The notes below the pieces were generated by a model, which saw only the letters and a list, made by a program, of their open reading frames with translations, had not been told where the DNA came from and did no database searches. Position numbers and translations under genes: made by a program. A DNA stretch of 64,000 nucleotides from Romboutsia timonensis (GTDB taxonomy: Bacteria; Bacillota; Clostridia; Peptostreptococcales; Peptostreptococcaceae), in NCBI RefSeq assembly GCF_900106845.1, contig NZ_LT629850.1, positions 95,433 through 159,432 of the forward strand. The letters are read 5' to 3'. Positions 37,163-46,011 of the stretch are shown piece by piece. The stretch's first letter is position 1; each line of letters opens with the position of its first letter.

Positions 37163-37506
37163 CGTTTTATTCTTTTTTTAATAATTTTTTTCTTATAGGG
37201 ATTACTTTTACAACCTGTCTTATTTACTTTAGTTCTAGTTACAGCAACATCCGGAGTTGGTGCTGTAAATGTTTCTTCCTCTTCAGAAGAGGAACATACA
37301 TCAACAGCAGCTATTAAAGCAAGTTCATCTGATAAAACCGCAAAAAAGGTAGCCAATATATTTATATCATTAGAGCTGAGTTCTTCACCTAATGCAACAG
37401 CTAATGTAGATGCTAAAACAATATAATCTAATGAGCTAAAAGCACATAGTTTAGAATTAGAAGAATTCTGATTTCTGCCCAAATTTTTTGAGATTACCTT
37501 TTTCAT
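37144..37506 (-). CDS. Unknown protein with hydrophobic core and basic tail
   Basis: 120 residues of no family I can name with certainty. A polar N-terminus is followed by a segment from LDYIVLASTLAVALGEELSS to LAIIAA-like residues (about 26-70) that looks like paired amphipathic helices. An acidic patch (SSSEEEE), a Pro/Thr linker and a very basic tail (KKKIIKKRIKRKK) follow. The site TAGGAGG stands 4 bases before the ATG, so it is a real gene. It lies between spoIVB and cwlD; a spore-related function is possible but only suggested by the neighbours. Confidence 0.65.
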   Translation of the reverse strand: MKKVISKNLGRNQNSSNSKLCAFSSLDYIVLASTLAVALGEELSSNDINILATFFAVLSDELALIAAVDVCSSSEEEETFTAPTPDVAVTRTKVNKTGCKSNPYKKKIIKKRIKRKKTLD

Positions 37507-37669
37507 AAAACCTCCTAAAAATAATATATAAAATATATATGCTTGTATTTAAAAAATAAAAACTATAACAGATTCTAAATTTTGTCTATTATTTATAAAA
37601 ATTATAGATAATGGAGATAATATTCTATAAATTATGTTTAAAATTTTATAACAAGAAGGGAACGATTAT

Positions 37670-38443
37670 ATGAAAAAATATAGAATATTAGTAGGAATTA
37701 TAATGGCATTATCTATAATAATTATAGGAACTTCAGAGCCTGCTAAAAATCTTTATAAGGCTAGCAACTTAATTAGTAAAGGTATAAAAGTAGATGATAA
37801 AAAGAAAATAGAAAAAGATATACTAATCTGTATTGACCCAGGACATCAAGAAAAAGGAGATAGTAATTCAGAGCCTGTAGCACCAGGTTCTTATGTTAAG
37901 AAGGCTAGGGTATCTTCGGGAGCTACAGGGGTAGCAACTAAAAAGCCAGAATATATATTAAATTTAGAGGCATCTACAGTTTTAAAACATATATTAGAAG
38001 GTAAGGGATATAAAGTAATAATGACGAGAGAAAGTCATGATGTTAATATAAGTAATTCAGAGAGAGCTATATTTGCAAATAATAATAAAGCAGATATGGT
38101 AGTAAGAGTACATGCAGATAGTTTAAATAACCCAGGAAAAACAGGTGCATCTATTCTAATACCAGCTAAAGAAAGTAAATATACAACGGCTATATATGAG
38201 GATAGTCAAAATTGTGCAAATCTAATTAGCAGTAAGATGAAGGAAGCAGGAATAAAAGTCAATGGAGTATTTGAAAGATCAGATTTAACAGGTTTTAATT
38301 GGTCTCAAGTTCCGGTAGTTTTAGTTGAAATGGGATTTTTAAGTAATTATACGGAAGATCAAATGATGTCAAACCCAGAATATCAAACAAAGTTAATGCA
38401 AGCTATATCTGATGGACTTGATGAATATTTTGCAAATAAATAA
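37670..38443 (+). CDS. cwlD: N-acetylmuramoyl-L-alanine amidase (CwlD-like)
   Basis: A zinc amidase that cleaves the amide between muramic acid and the peptide. An N-terminal signal/anchor (residues 5-24) is followed by the Amidase_3 domain with zinc ligands in DPGHQ, NLEAS and RVHADS, and the catalytic glutamate in VLVEMGFLSN. CwlD makes the muramic-delta-lactam of spore cortex; the 257-residue size and the sporulation neighbours support that, but a vegetative amidase is not excluded. Confidence 0.8.
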   Translation: MKKYRILVGIIMALSIIIIGTSEPAKNLYKASNLISKGIKVDDKKKIEKDILICIDPGHQEKGDSNSEPVAPGSYVKKARVSSGATGVATKKPEYILNLEASTVLKHILEGKGYKVIMTRESHDVNISNSERAIFANNNKADMVVRVHADSLNNPGKTGASILIPAKESKYTTAIYEDSQNCANLISSKMKEAGIKVNGVFERSDLTGFNWSQVPVVLVEMGFLSNYTEDQMMSNPEYQTKLMQAISDGLDEYFANK

Positions 38444-38461
38444 AATATATAGGTGATGTCA

Positions 38462-39169
38462 ATGAAAAGTAAGCTAGAAAGTGCCTATGCAAAAGCATTA
38501 ACTGGTACATTTAAAGTAATAAATCCTATAAAAAAAACAATAAAAAAAACTGAATGTGAAGTGCACTTATATATACAAGAAAATGCTTTAGAAATTTTAA
38601 ACTGTAATGGTTATAATGATGAATATAAACTATTCAAAGAATATAAATCGAAGATAGATGAAGGTTTGGTATGGGCAGATCAAGATTTTAAATGTTATCA
38701 TCATTTTTACAATCCGAAAGAAGAAAAAGGTATGTATGGATATGATGATAATGCACTTACTGTAGCTAGAGGTTATTATTTAAAAGCTTTAAAATACTTT
38801 ACACTAGAAGATTATGATAAGAGTATGTTTTACTTTGGAGCTGCATGTCATATAATCCAAGATTTAACTGTACCACAGCATGCTAAGGGAAAACTATTTG
38901 ATAATCATAGACAATTTGAATTATATGTTAAGGAGAACTATACAAAAATAAATAGATTTAAGTGTAGAGAAGAGCCTATAATATTAAATTCAGTTGCAGA
39001 TTATGCAAATTATAATTCATTAAGAGCTCTTAAGATAGATTATATATATAAAAATATAAATGATTTAAATACAAAGTTTTATTTAACTGCTTTAAAAAGT
39101 TTAACTTTAGCTCAAAGAACTAGTGCAGGGTGTATGATTATGTTTTACAATGATTTGCTTTATATTTGA
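38462..39169 (+). CDS. Zinc-dependent phospholipase C-like protein, no signal peptide
   Basis: 235 residues of the Zn-dependent phospholipase C/S1-P1 nuclease fold (PF00882 type). Metal-ligand motifs are kept: the histidine in ECEVHLYI, WADQDF, YHHFYNP, GAACHIIQDLTVPQHA and the DNHRQFELYV histidine/glutamate. There is no secretion signal: the protein starts MKSKLESAYAKALTGTF, and this N-terminus is amphipathic. The C-terminal lipid-binding domain of alpha-toxin is absent. ATG 38462 is chosen with AGGTGA upstream. It follows cwlD by 18 bases, so the two may be cotranscribed. Confidence 0.82.
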   Translation: MKSKLESAYAKALTGTFKVINPIKKTIKKTECEVHLYIQENALEILNCNGYNDEYKLFKEYKSKIDEGLVWADQDFKCYHHFYNPKEEKGMYGYDDNALTVARGYYLKALKYFTLEDYDKSMFYFGAACHIIQDLTVPQHAKGKLFDNHRQFELYVKENYTKINRFKCREEPIILNSVADYANYNSLRALKIDYIYKNINDLNTKFYLTALKSLTLAQRTSAGCMIMFYNDLLYI

Positions 39170-39265
39170 TTAAGACTATGTAACATATGTAGTATACTTG
39201 ATTTAAGTCAAAAAAGAATATATTATAGTATAGAATATAGATAAAAATTATGAAGAGGTGTCAAG

Positions 39266-40816
39266 ATGCTAGTAGTAGAAAATGTAAGTCATGGCTTCGG
39301 AGCTAGAACTATACTAGAAAATGTTTCATTTAGACTTAGAAAAGGTGAACATATAGCGTTAGTCGGAGCAAATGGAGAAGGTAAATCAACTTTTTTAAAT
39401 ATAATAACAAAAAAACTTATGCCAGATGCAGGGAATATAAAGTGGTCATCAAGAGTTAGTGTAGGTTACTTAGACCAACATACAGTTCTTGAAAAAGGAA
39501 AGACTATAAGAGATATATTAAGAGATGCATTTAAATCAATGTTTGATTTAGAGCAAGAGATGTTATCTATGTATGATAAAATGGGTGAAGCTAATGATGA
39601 TGAAATGGCTAAACTTATGGAAGAAACAGCAGAAATACAAACAATTTTAGAAAATAGTGGATTCTACATGATAGATGCTAAAATTCAGGAAATAGCAAAT
39701 GGATTGGGTCTTGGAGAAATAGGATTAGATAGGGATGTAACTGATTTAAGTGGAGGTCAAAGAACGAAAGTTCTTCTTACTAAATTATTACTAGAAAATC
39801 CTACAATATTAATATTAGATGAGCCTACTAACTATTTAGATGAAGAACATATAACTTGGTTAACAAGATATCTTCAAGAATATGAAAATAGTTTTATATT
39901 AGTATCACATGATATACCATTTATAAATAATACTTGTAATGTAATATACCATATGGAAAATGGAGAATTAAACAGATATAAAGGAAACTATGATGAGTTT
40001 GTAAGACTTAATGAAATAAAGAAACGTCAAGAAGAACAAGCATATGATAAACAAGTTGAAGAAAGAAAAAGACTAGAAGATTTTATAGCTAGAAATAAAG
40101 CTAGAGTTGCTACTCGTGGGATGGCGAACAGTAGACAAAAGCAATTAGATAAGATGGAGATTTTAGAAAGACCAAAAGAGAAGATAAAGCCTACTTTTGG
40201 TTTTAAGGAAGCTAGAACTCCAAGTAGATTTGTATTTGAAACAAATGACTTAGTTTTAGGTTATAATGAAGCTTTAACTAAGCCTTTAAACTTCATATTA
40301 GAAAGAAATCAAAAGATAGCTTTAAAAGGTATGAATGGTATAGGAAAATCAACATTGTTAAAAACATTACTTGGAATAATAAAGCCATTTGATGGAGAAG
40401 TAAAACATGGAGATTATTTAGAAGTTGGTTATTTCGAACAAGAAAGCTCAAGAGATAACTATAATACTCCAATGGATGAAGTATGGGCAGAATTCCCAGG
40501 GCTTACAAACTTTGAAGTTAGACAAAGCCTTGCTAAATGTGGTCTTACAAATGAACATATAACAAGCCAAATGAGAGTTTTAAGTGGTGGAGAAGCAGCT
40601 AAGGTAAGGTTATGTAAGATAATGTTAAAAGATATAAACTTACTAGTTCTAGATGAACCTACAAACCACTTAGATGTAGAGGCAAAAGATGAGCTTAAAA
40701 AGGCTATAAAAGAATTTAAGGGAACTGTACTTTTAGTATGCCATGAGCCAGAGTTTTATATGGATATAGTAGATGATGTATGGAATATAGAGGACTTTAC
40801 GACTAAAATAGTATAA
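39266..40816 (+). CDS. ABC-F family ATPase
   Basis: A soluble protein with two ATP-binding cassettes and no membrane domain, acting on ribosomes. First cassette: GANGEGKST, LSGGQRTK, LILDEPTNYLD. The inter-domain linker with charged helices and RGMANSRQKQLDKM follows. Second cassette: GMNGIGKST, LSGGEAAKVR, LVLDEPTNHLD. The 516-residue length and the EPTN-Y/H-LD motifs fit the EttA/YbiT side rather than dedicated antibiotic-resistance ABC-F proteins, but subgroup assignment needs a tree. The ribosome site is GAAGAGGTG. Confidence 0.92.
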   Translation: MLVVENVSHGFGARTILENVSFRLRKGEHIALVGANGEGKSTFLNIITKKLMPDAGNIKWSSRVSVGYLDQHTVLEKGKTIRDILRDAFKSMFDLEQEMLSMYDKMGEANDDEMAKLMEETAEIQTILENSGFYMIDAKIQEIANGLGLGEIGLDRDVTDLSGGQRTKVLLTKLLLENPTILILDEPTNYLDEEHITWLTRYLQEYENSFILVSHDIPFINNTCNVIYHMENGELNRYKGNYDEFVRLNEIKKRQEEQAYDKQVEERKRLEDFIARNKARVATRGMANSRQKQLDKMEILERPKEKIKPTFGFKEARTPSRFVFETNDLVLGYNEALTKPLNFILERNQKIALKGMNGIGKSTLLKTLLGIIKPFDGEVKHGDYLEVGYFEQESSRDNYNTPMDEVWAEFPGLTNFEVRQSLAKCGLTNEHITSQMRVLSGGEAAKVRLCKIMLKDINLLVLDEPTNHLDVEAKDELKKAIKEFKGTVLLVCHEPEFYMDIVDDVWNIEDFTTKIV

Positions 40817-40841
40817 TAAGATACCGTGGAGTATTTAACAT

Positions 40842-41471
40842 ATGAAAAAAATTATTAATGTAATATTCTCAGTTATTTTTAGTGTATTAATTATAAGCAC
40901 AATAATCAAATTCACGGTAGGATTTAAGCAACTTTATTATTTTGATATAGAGTATTTAAATATACCTGTTTTGTCGGGATTGTCTAAAGAAGATATAAAA
41001 AAGAACTATGATTATATGATCGATTATAATTTGGATAAAGATAATAAAGAATTTGAATTGCCAAGTATAAAATCTTCAGAGAATGGTAAAATTCACTTCG
41101 AAGAAGTTAGAAATATATTTCAAATTTTAAATAAGATATTTAAGATATCACTAGTACTTTCCATAATAGGATTAGTAATAAATATATTAAATAAAAATAT
41201 TGAATTTTTGAAAACTACATCTAAAGCACTAATAGTAATACCCTTAATATTAATGTTGCCTATAGTTGTAAACTTTGAAGGTAGTTTTGTACTATTTCAT
41301 AAAATTATGTTTAATAATGATTATTGGATACTTGATCCAAACTTAGATCCTGTAATAAATATTTTACCTGAAGAATTTTTCTTTCATGCAGGTCTTATGA
41401 TTTTGATTCTTATAATTATAGCTAGTTTAACTAATTACTTAATATATAGATTTTTAAAAAGAGAGCAGTAA
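40842..41471 (+). CDS. TIGR01906 family integral membrane protein
   Basis: A 209-residue membrane protein of unknown function. Four hydrophobic segments (about 4-25, 99-117, 125-143 and 180-203) and the extracellular-type stretch with FELPSIKSSENGKIHFEEVRNIF match the TIGR01906 family. It starts 25 bases after the ABC-F gene without a strong ribosome site (CGTGGAG). The end overlaps its own terminator. Confidence 0.78.
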   Translation: MKKIINVIFSVIFSVLIISTIIKFTVGFKQLYYFDIEYLNIPVLSGLSKEDIKKNYDYMIDYNLDKDNKEFELPSIKSSENGKIHFEEVRNIFQILNKIFKISLVLSIIGLVINILNKNIEFLKTTSKALIVIPLILMLPIVVNFEGSFVLFHKIMFNNDYWILDPNLDPVINILPEEFFFHAGLMILILIIIASLTNYLIYRFLKREQ

Positions 41472-41485
41472 ACTGCTCTCTTTTT
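41456..41485. terminator. Terminator around the TIGR01906 gene stop
   Basis: A perfect 13-bp stem AAAAAGAGAGCAG / CTGCTCTCTTTTT with a TAAA loop that contains the stop codon. It serves both convergent genes. Confidence 0.95.
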
Positions 41486-41495
41486 AAAAAATATA

Positions 41496-41759
41496 TTAAT
41501 CATTAATTTTAGTAATCTTAATAATATCTTGGAATTTACTCATAATATAATCATAATTATTTTTATTATGAGGTAATAAACAATCAGAACAGTTTTTTAT
41601 ACCTTTGTCTGTATATTTAAAATTACCACCGCAATTTTTACCTAAGGTATATAACGGACAGTAGCAAAATAAGCAGTTAAATTCATCAGGATTATTAGTT
41701 TTATGACAAGGAAAAAATTCACATTCTTTATGGTTAAAAAATTTATAATTATCACTCAT
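41496..41759 (-). CDS. Cysteine-rich small domain protein
   Basis: 87 residues with ten cysteines: CEFFPCHK, CLFCYCPLY, CGG, CSDCLLPH. This matches the cysteine-rich small domain family (PF04071), thought to bind zinc or another metal. No signal peptide. The site AAGGAGAT stands before the ATG. Function unknown; the metal-binding role is inferred from the cysteine pattern. Confidence 0.82.
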   Translation of the reverse strand: MSDNYKFFNHKECEFFPCHKTNNPDEFNCLFCYCPLYTLGKNCGGNFKYTDKGIKNCSDCLLPHNKNNYDYIMSKFQDIIKITKIND

Positions 41760-41889
41760 ATTATTATCTCCTTAGTTTTACAGTATTAATATGATTATAC
41801 TAAATATTAACATTAATGGTATAATAAGAAAAATAAAAGTATAATACTATACTAAAATATTATATAAATCTATGAACGAGGTGTTACTT

Positions 41890-43173
41890 ATGGAAGAAAA
41901 AAAGGAAAAAGCCTTGCTTGTAGGGCTTAATATCACATCTACAGCAAGAAAAATTGATGATATAGATATAAATGAATCAATGGAAGAATTAAAAGAACTA
42001 GCAAAAGCTGCAGGAGCAGAGGTTGTAGGAAGTTTAATTCAAAATAGACAATCTAGAGATGCTGCATTTTATGTAGGAAAAGGAAAAGTAGAAGAAATAA
42101 AGGCGTATAGTGATTCATTAGGAGCTACAGTAGTTATTTTTAATGATGAGTTATCAGGAGCTCATATAAGAAATATAGAAGAAGTAGTAGGAATAAAAGT
42201 TATAGATAGAACGACACTAATTCTTGATATATTTGCTCAAAGAGCGCTTAGTAAAGAAGGGAAACTACAAGTAGAATTAGCTCAATTAAATTATAGATTA
42301 CCTAGATTATATGGAATGGGCGGTCAAATGAGTAGAACTGGAGCAGGTATAGGTACTAGAGGTCCAGGGGAACAAAAGCTTGAAATAGATAAAAGAAATA
42401 TACTTAACAAAGCAGCTGATATAAGACGTGAACTTAGAGAAGTTAAAAAGATAAGAGAGACTCAAAGGGTTCAACGTTTAAAGTCTAGTATACCTATAGT
42501 AGCACTTGTTGGTTACACAAATGCAGGTAAATCAACTTTATTAAATGAACTTATAAAGACTCATAAAGATTATGATGTAGAAAAAGAAGTAATGGCAAAA
42601 GATATGCTATTTGCAACTCTTGATGTAACTTTAAGAAAAGCTTTATTACCTAATAAAAAAGAATTTTTAGTTGTAGATACAGTTGGATTTGTAAGTAAGC
42701 TTCCTCATGATTTAGTAGAGGCATTTAAAGCAACTTTAGAAGAAGTTCAATATGCAGATTTAATTTTACATGTTATAGATGCAACAAATTCAAATTATGA
42801 ATTACAAAAGAGCACAACAGAAAAAGTTCTTAAGGAATTAGGTGCAGATACTAAGCCAACTATACTTGTGTACAATAAGATAGACAGATTAGAGTTAGAT
42901 ATTTATCCTAAAAATCATGATGATATAGTATATATATCTGCTAAAAAAGGTATAAATATGGATAAGTTAATAGAAATTATACAAGATAATATAATGAAGA
43001 ATACTTATGCTGTAACTTTAATGCTACCTTATGAAAGAGGAGATATATTTAGTAGGCTAAAGAATAAATATAATATAGAAAACTTTGAATATATAGAAAG
43101 TGGAATAACACTAGATGTAAATTTAGAAGAAGAAGACTATAATATATATAAAGAGTATATTTTAGAAAAGTAG
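41890..43173 (+). CDS. hflX: GTPase HflX
   Basis: A ribosome-associated GTPase that rescues stalled or heat-damaged 70S ribosomes. The N-terminal HflX domain (DAAFYVGKGKVEEIK, FNDELSGAHIRN) and the glycine-rich linker GGQMSRTGAGIGTRGPGE are followed by the G domain: GYTNAGKST (G1), DTVGF (G3) and NKID (G4). ATG 41890 (427 residues) has CGAGGTG upstream; the ATG at 41872 lies before it. A HEAT-repeat gene follows after 8 bases. Confidence 0.95.
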   Translation: MEEKKEKALLVGLNITSTARKIDDIDINESMEELKELAKAAGAEVVGSLIQNRQSRDAAFYVGKGKVEEIKAYSDSLGATVVIFNDELSGAHIRNIEEVVGIKVIDRTTLILDIFAQRALSKEGKLQVELAQLNYRLPRLYGMGGQMSRTGAGIGTRGPGEQKLEIDKRNILNKAADIRRELREVKKIRETQRVQRLKSSIPIVALVGYTNAGKSTLLNELIKTHKDYDVEKEVMAKDMLFATLDVTLRKALLPNKKEFLVVDTVGFVSKLPHDLVEAFKATLEEVQYADLILHVIDATNSNYELQKSTTEKVLKELGADTKPTILVYNKIDRLELDIYPKNHDDIVYISAKKGINMDKLIEIIQDNIMKNTYAVTLMLPYERGDIFSRLKNKYNIENFEYIESGITLDVNLEEEDYNIYKEYILEK

Positions 43174-43181
43174 GGAGTATT

Positions 43182-43844
43182 ATGAATATAAGTTGGGATA
43201 ATATAGACAAATTAGAAGATCACTATATAACATATCTTCTATATAAAGAATCTAGGACGGTATCTCAAATCAGTAAAATAAGAAATCTATCAACGTCTCA
43301 AGTAAATGATCAATTAATAAAGGCTAAGTTAGAAATAAAATCTATGCTTAAGGATAAAGTAGAATTATCTAAAGATGTTATAGATAAATTTTTAGTTCTT
43401 AATAAAAATGACAGACTAAAATTTATGGATAGTTTAAATGAAGAAAGAATGCTAGATTTTAAAAGAAAGTTATATAAAAGAATAATTACGGAAAAAAATG
43501 CAGAGGACTTAATGATATTAATATGGGCTACTGGTGAATTAAAGGATGATAGATTTTTAGCATTATTACATCCTCTTACAAGCCATAGACACTCTGATGT
43601 AAGGAGAATAACATATTCAGCTCTTAGAAAAATAGAATCTCCAAGTAGTAGAGAATATTTACAAAGAGGGCTTTATGATAGTAATCCTCAAACAAGGCAA
43701 TACTGCGCTAAAGCTCTTGCAAAAATAGGTAATAAAAATAGCTTAAAAATGTTAAAACAGCTAAGAAATAAGAAAAATTTCGAAAAAGAATATGTACTAA
43801 GAGCATATGAAGAAGCAATCAGTATATTGGAAGAAGATATTTAA
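43182..43844 (+). CDS. HEAT-repeat protein with an N-terminal HTH-like region
   Basis: 220 residues. The first 60 (LLYKESRTVSQISKIRNLSTSQVNDQLIKAKLEI) look like a winged-helix or sigma region 4 fold. From about 110 on there are HEAT repeats (FLALLHPLTSHRHSDVRRITYSALRKI, then a second beginning REYLQRGLYDSNPQTRQYCAKALAKI). HEAT repeats bind proteins, often as scaffolds. It is coupled to hflX with an 8-base gap, which suggests a ribosome-linked job, though this is inference. Confidence 0.75.
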   Translation: MNISWDNIDKLEDHYITYLLYKESRTVSQISKIRNLSTSQVNDQLIKAKLEIKSMLKDKVELSKDVIDKFLVLNKNDRLKFMDSLNEERMLDFKRKLYKRIITEKNAEDLMILIWATGELKDDRFLALLHPLTSHRHSDVRRITYSALRKIESPSSREYLQRGLYDSNPQTRQYCAKALAKIGNKNSLKMLKQLRNKKNFEKEYVLRAYEEAISILEEDI

Positions 43845-43914
43845 CATATTTAACTTTATTTAACATATAATTCAGTAAATAAGATATTTATAGTGCATCT
43901 CCAGAAGTTAACAT

Positions 43915-43957
43915 TAAAATTCGCTTAACTTGAGAGCTAGAGAGCGAAGAGAATTTA
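43915..43957. repeat. Possible degraded copy D of the dispersed element
   Basis: AAAATTCGCT at the left and AGCGAAGAGAATTT at the right form an inverted repeat related to the GAAGCGAATTTT motif. A second hairpin (AGAATTTAT / ATAAATTCT) starts at its right end. It lies in the 256-base gap after the HEAT-repeat gene, where no gene is seen. Confidence 0.4.
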
Positions 43958-44100
43958 TAAGTATTAAGAAATACATAAATTCTTCTAGTAACATCTTAGA
44001 AAATATGTCAGGTGTAGCGATTGAAAATTATAGTACAACTAAAATCAGATAAATCGTAAATTTCTTAAATCCAAAAAGATGGTTAATAGGAGGGGTTTAA

Positions 44101-44541
44101 ATGATAGTAAGATATTGTGCAGGTGGAGTAGTATTTTATGCTAATAAGGTGTTACTTGTTAAGAATGATAGAGGAGAATGGACTTTACCAAAAGGAAAAA
44201 TACATCAAGATGAATTAAAACATTCTAGTGCAGTTTCAAGGGTTAAAGATGAAACAGGAGTAGAGGCTAGTATTTTAGAAACTGCGGGTAATACAATGTA
44301 TCAGTTTTTTTCAAGAAGTAGACAACAAGAAGTATGTAATGCCATTACATGGTATATAATGCAAACTGATAGCAATAATTATGTATTAAAGGATGAATTT
44401 ACTGATGGTGGTTTTTATAAAGTTAAAGAAGCTATAAATATGTTAACTCATAGTCAAGAAAAGTCTTTAGTTGATATTTCATATAAGAAATATAAAGAGC
44501 TAAGAAAAAATAATATCGAAGATGGATTGGCTACAAATTAA
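44101..44541 (+). CDS. Nudix-fold protein with a degenerate Nudix box
   Basis: 146 residues with the Nudix fold: an N-terminal strand CAGGVVFYANKVLLVKNDRGEWTLPKGKIHQDE and a helix after it. The Nudix box should read G-x5-E-x7-R-E-U-x-E-E-x-G-U. Here it reads GKIHQDE...SRVKDETGV: Ser-Arg replaces Arg-Glu and Asp-Glu replaces Glu-Glu. The catalytic metal site is therefore weakened, and the protein may bind rather than hydrolyse nucleotides. The ribosome site AGGAGGGG is good, and a terminator follows. Confidence 0.82.
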   Translation: MIVRYCAGGVVFYANKVLLVKNDRGEWTLPKGKIHQDELKHSSAVSRVKDETGVEASILETAGNTMYQFFSRSRQQEVCNAITWYIMQTDSNNYVLKDEFTDGGFYKVKEAINMLTHSQEKSLVDISYKKYKELRKNNIEDGLATN

Positions 44542-44552
44542 TATATTAATAA

Positions 44553-44582
44553 AGAAGAAAGGAGATTTCCTTTCTTTTTTTA
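44553..44582 (+). terminator. Terminator of the Nudix-like gene
   Basis: AGAAAGGA / TCCTTTCT stem with GATT loop, then seven T. Confidence 0.88.
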
Positions 44583-44784
44583 TATACTAAGATATTATAA
44601 AATATATATGATGTGGATAACTTAAAATATAATAATTGCTTTGAGCAAGAATATACTGTTGGAGAAATGAAGTATTTAATTGATATATAGTTAAGAAGAA
44701 TAGAACTTCATTTAAAGTTGTACCTAAAAAATATATTGGATATAATAACAATAGAAGTTTATTTAGATAAGTTGGAGGATACAA

Positions 44785-45429
44785 ATGAGTACATATAAAA
44801 CACTACATGAGTTTGGAATGGATGAAATTATAATAGAAAAATCTACTTTTATTGGATATGCAAAACCTATAAAAACAGAAGAAGAGGCTATTGAATTTGT
44901 AAATGAAATAAAGAAAAAACATAAAGATGCAACTCATAATGTATGGGCATATACTGTTGGAAAAACTATGAATATACAAAGATATAGTGATGATGGTGAA
45001 CCACAAGGAACAGCAGGGATTCCAACTTTAGAAGTGATAAAAAAAGAGGATTTAAGAGATGTTGTAGTTGTTGTAACGAGATACTTTGGTGGAGTTAAGT
45101 TAGGTGCTGGAGGATTAGTTAGAGCATATACTAAGGGTGCTAAAATAGGAATAGATGCTGCAAAAGTAATAGAAAAAGTAATGTACAAAGAAGTTAGAAT
45201 TAAAATAGATTATAATCAACTTGGAAAAGTACAAAATGAAATAATGAATATGAATTATTTTGTTAAAGATACAATATATGAAGACAATGTAGAAATAATA
45301 GTATATTCAAGATTAGAAGAAGTGAAAGTTTTAACTGATAAAATAATTGATATAACTAGTGCTACAGCTGAAATAAAACTAGGTGAAGAATTTTATTTAT
45401 CAGAGCAAAATGGAAATATAATATTATAA
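44785..45429 (+). CDS. yigZ: YigZ/IMPACT family protein
   Basis: 214 residues with the N-terminal UPF0029 (IMPACT) domain: HNVWAYTVGKTMNIQRYSDDGEPQGTAG and VVVTRYFGGVKLGAGGLVRAYTKGA, plus the C-terminal DUF1949 ferredoxin-like domain. In eukaryotes IMPACT proteins act on the Gcn1/Gcn2 translation control; the bacterial role is unclear but probably translational. The ribosome site is TTGGAGG. It is monocistronic and convergent with the TauE/SafE pair. Confidence 0.93.
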   Translation: MSTYKTLHEFGMDEIIIEKSTFIGYAKPIKTEEEAIEFVNEIKKKHKDATHNVWAYTVGKTMNIQRYSDDGEPQGTAGIPTLEVIKKEDLRDVVVVVTRYFGGVKLGAGGLVRAYTKGAKIGIDAAKVIEKVMYKEVRIKIDYNQLGKVQNEIMNMNYFVKDTIYEDNVEIIVYSRLEEVKVLTDKIIDITSATAEIKLGEEFYLSEQNGNIIL

Positions 45430-45560
45430 AATAAATTAGAAATGACTTATTTTTAGTTATTAGAAAATTATAATATATCCTAAAAATTATATTTATTATG
45501 TATATTTAAGTAACATCATAATATAAGAAAAGTAAAAATCATATTTTTAATAAGGAATAT

Positions 45561-45610
45561 ACAATAAAAACTAAAATGTACGTATTAAAGTATATTTTAG
45601 TTTTTATTGT
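45561..45610. terminator. Bidirectional terminator after yigZ
   Basis: A perfect 17-bp inverted repeat (45561-45577 and 45594-45610) starting ACAATAAAAACTAAAAT, between convergent genes. Confidence 0.9.
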
Positions 45611-45633
45611 ATAAACATTTCAAATTCTGTTTA

Positions 45634-46011
45634 TTATTTACCACATTTTTCTTTCTTATGGTTGCAAAATCCTTTCTTAATTTCTATACAACCAACTATT
45701 AATAAAAATACGCCAAAAACTTTTCTTAAAGTTTCAGAAGACAAGTAATTAGCTACAAAAGAGCCGCATATTGCGCCTAAAATACCAAATAGAGCTATTG
45801 GTATAACTAATGAAAATACAACATTTTTATTTTTTATATGTATTATTAAAGCAAATATAGTCATAGGTATAGAGGAAAGTAAATTTACACTTTGTGCTAT
45901 TTTAGGATCGATATGTGCAAATAGTATTAACGCTGGAATCAATATTGTTCCACCACCCATTCCCATACCACCAATAATACCTGAGAGAAATCCTAATATA
46001 GTTAAAAACAT
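45634..46011 (-). CDS. Half-size TauE/SafE permease, second subunit
   Basis: 125 residues with about four hydrophobic segments and the TauE/SafE repeat motif GIIGGMGMGGGTILIPALILFAH at the N-terminus. Full-length TauE/SafE sulfite/organosulfonate exporters have two such repeats in one chain of about 250 residues. Here each repeat has its own gene. The start overlaps the stop of the preceding half by one base (TAATG), so translation is coupled. The C-terminal Cys/His-rich tail (CIEIKKGFCNHKKEKCGK) may bind metal. Confidence 0.85.
   Translation of the reverse strand: MFLTILGFLSGIIGGMGMGGGTILIPALILFAHIDPKIAQSVNLLSSIPMTIFALIIHIKNKNVVFSLVIPIALFGILGAICGSFVANYLSSETLRKVFGVFLLIVGCIEIKKGFCNHKKEKCGK

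Noticed and set aside
37087-37317. 76-codon plus-strand frame over the end of the 120-residue gene
   Set aside because: No ribosome site, runs through a terminator, and the minus-strand gene has a strong TAGGAGG start signal.
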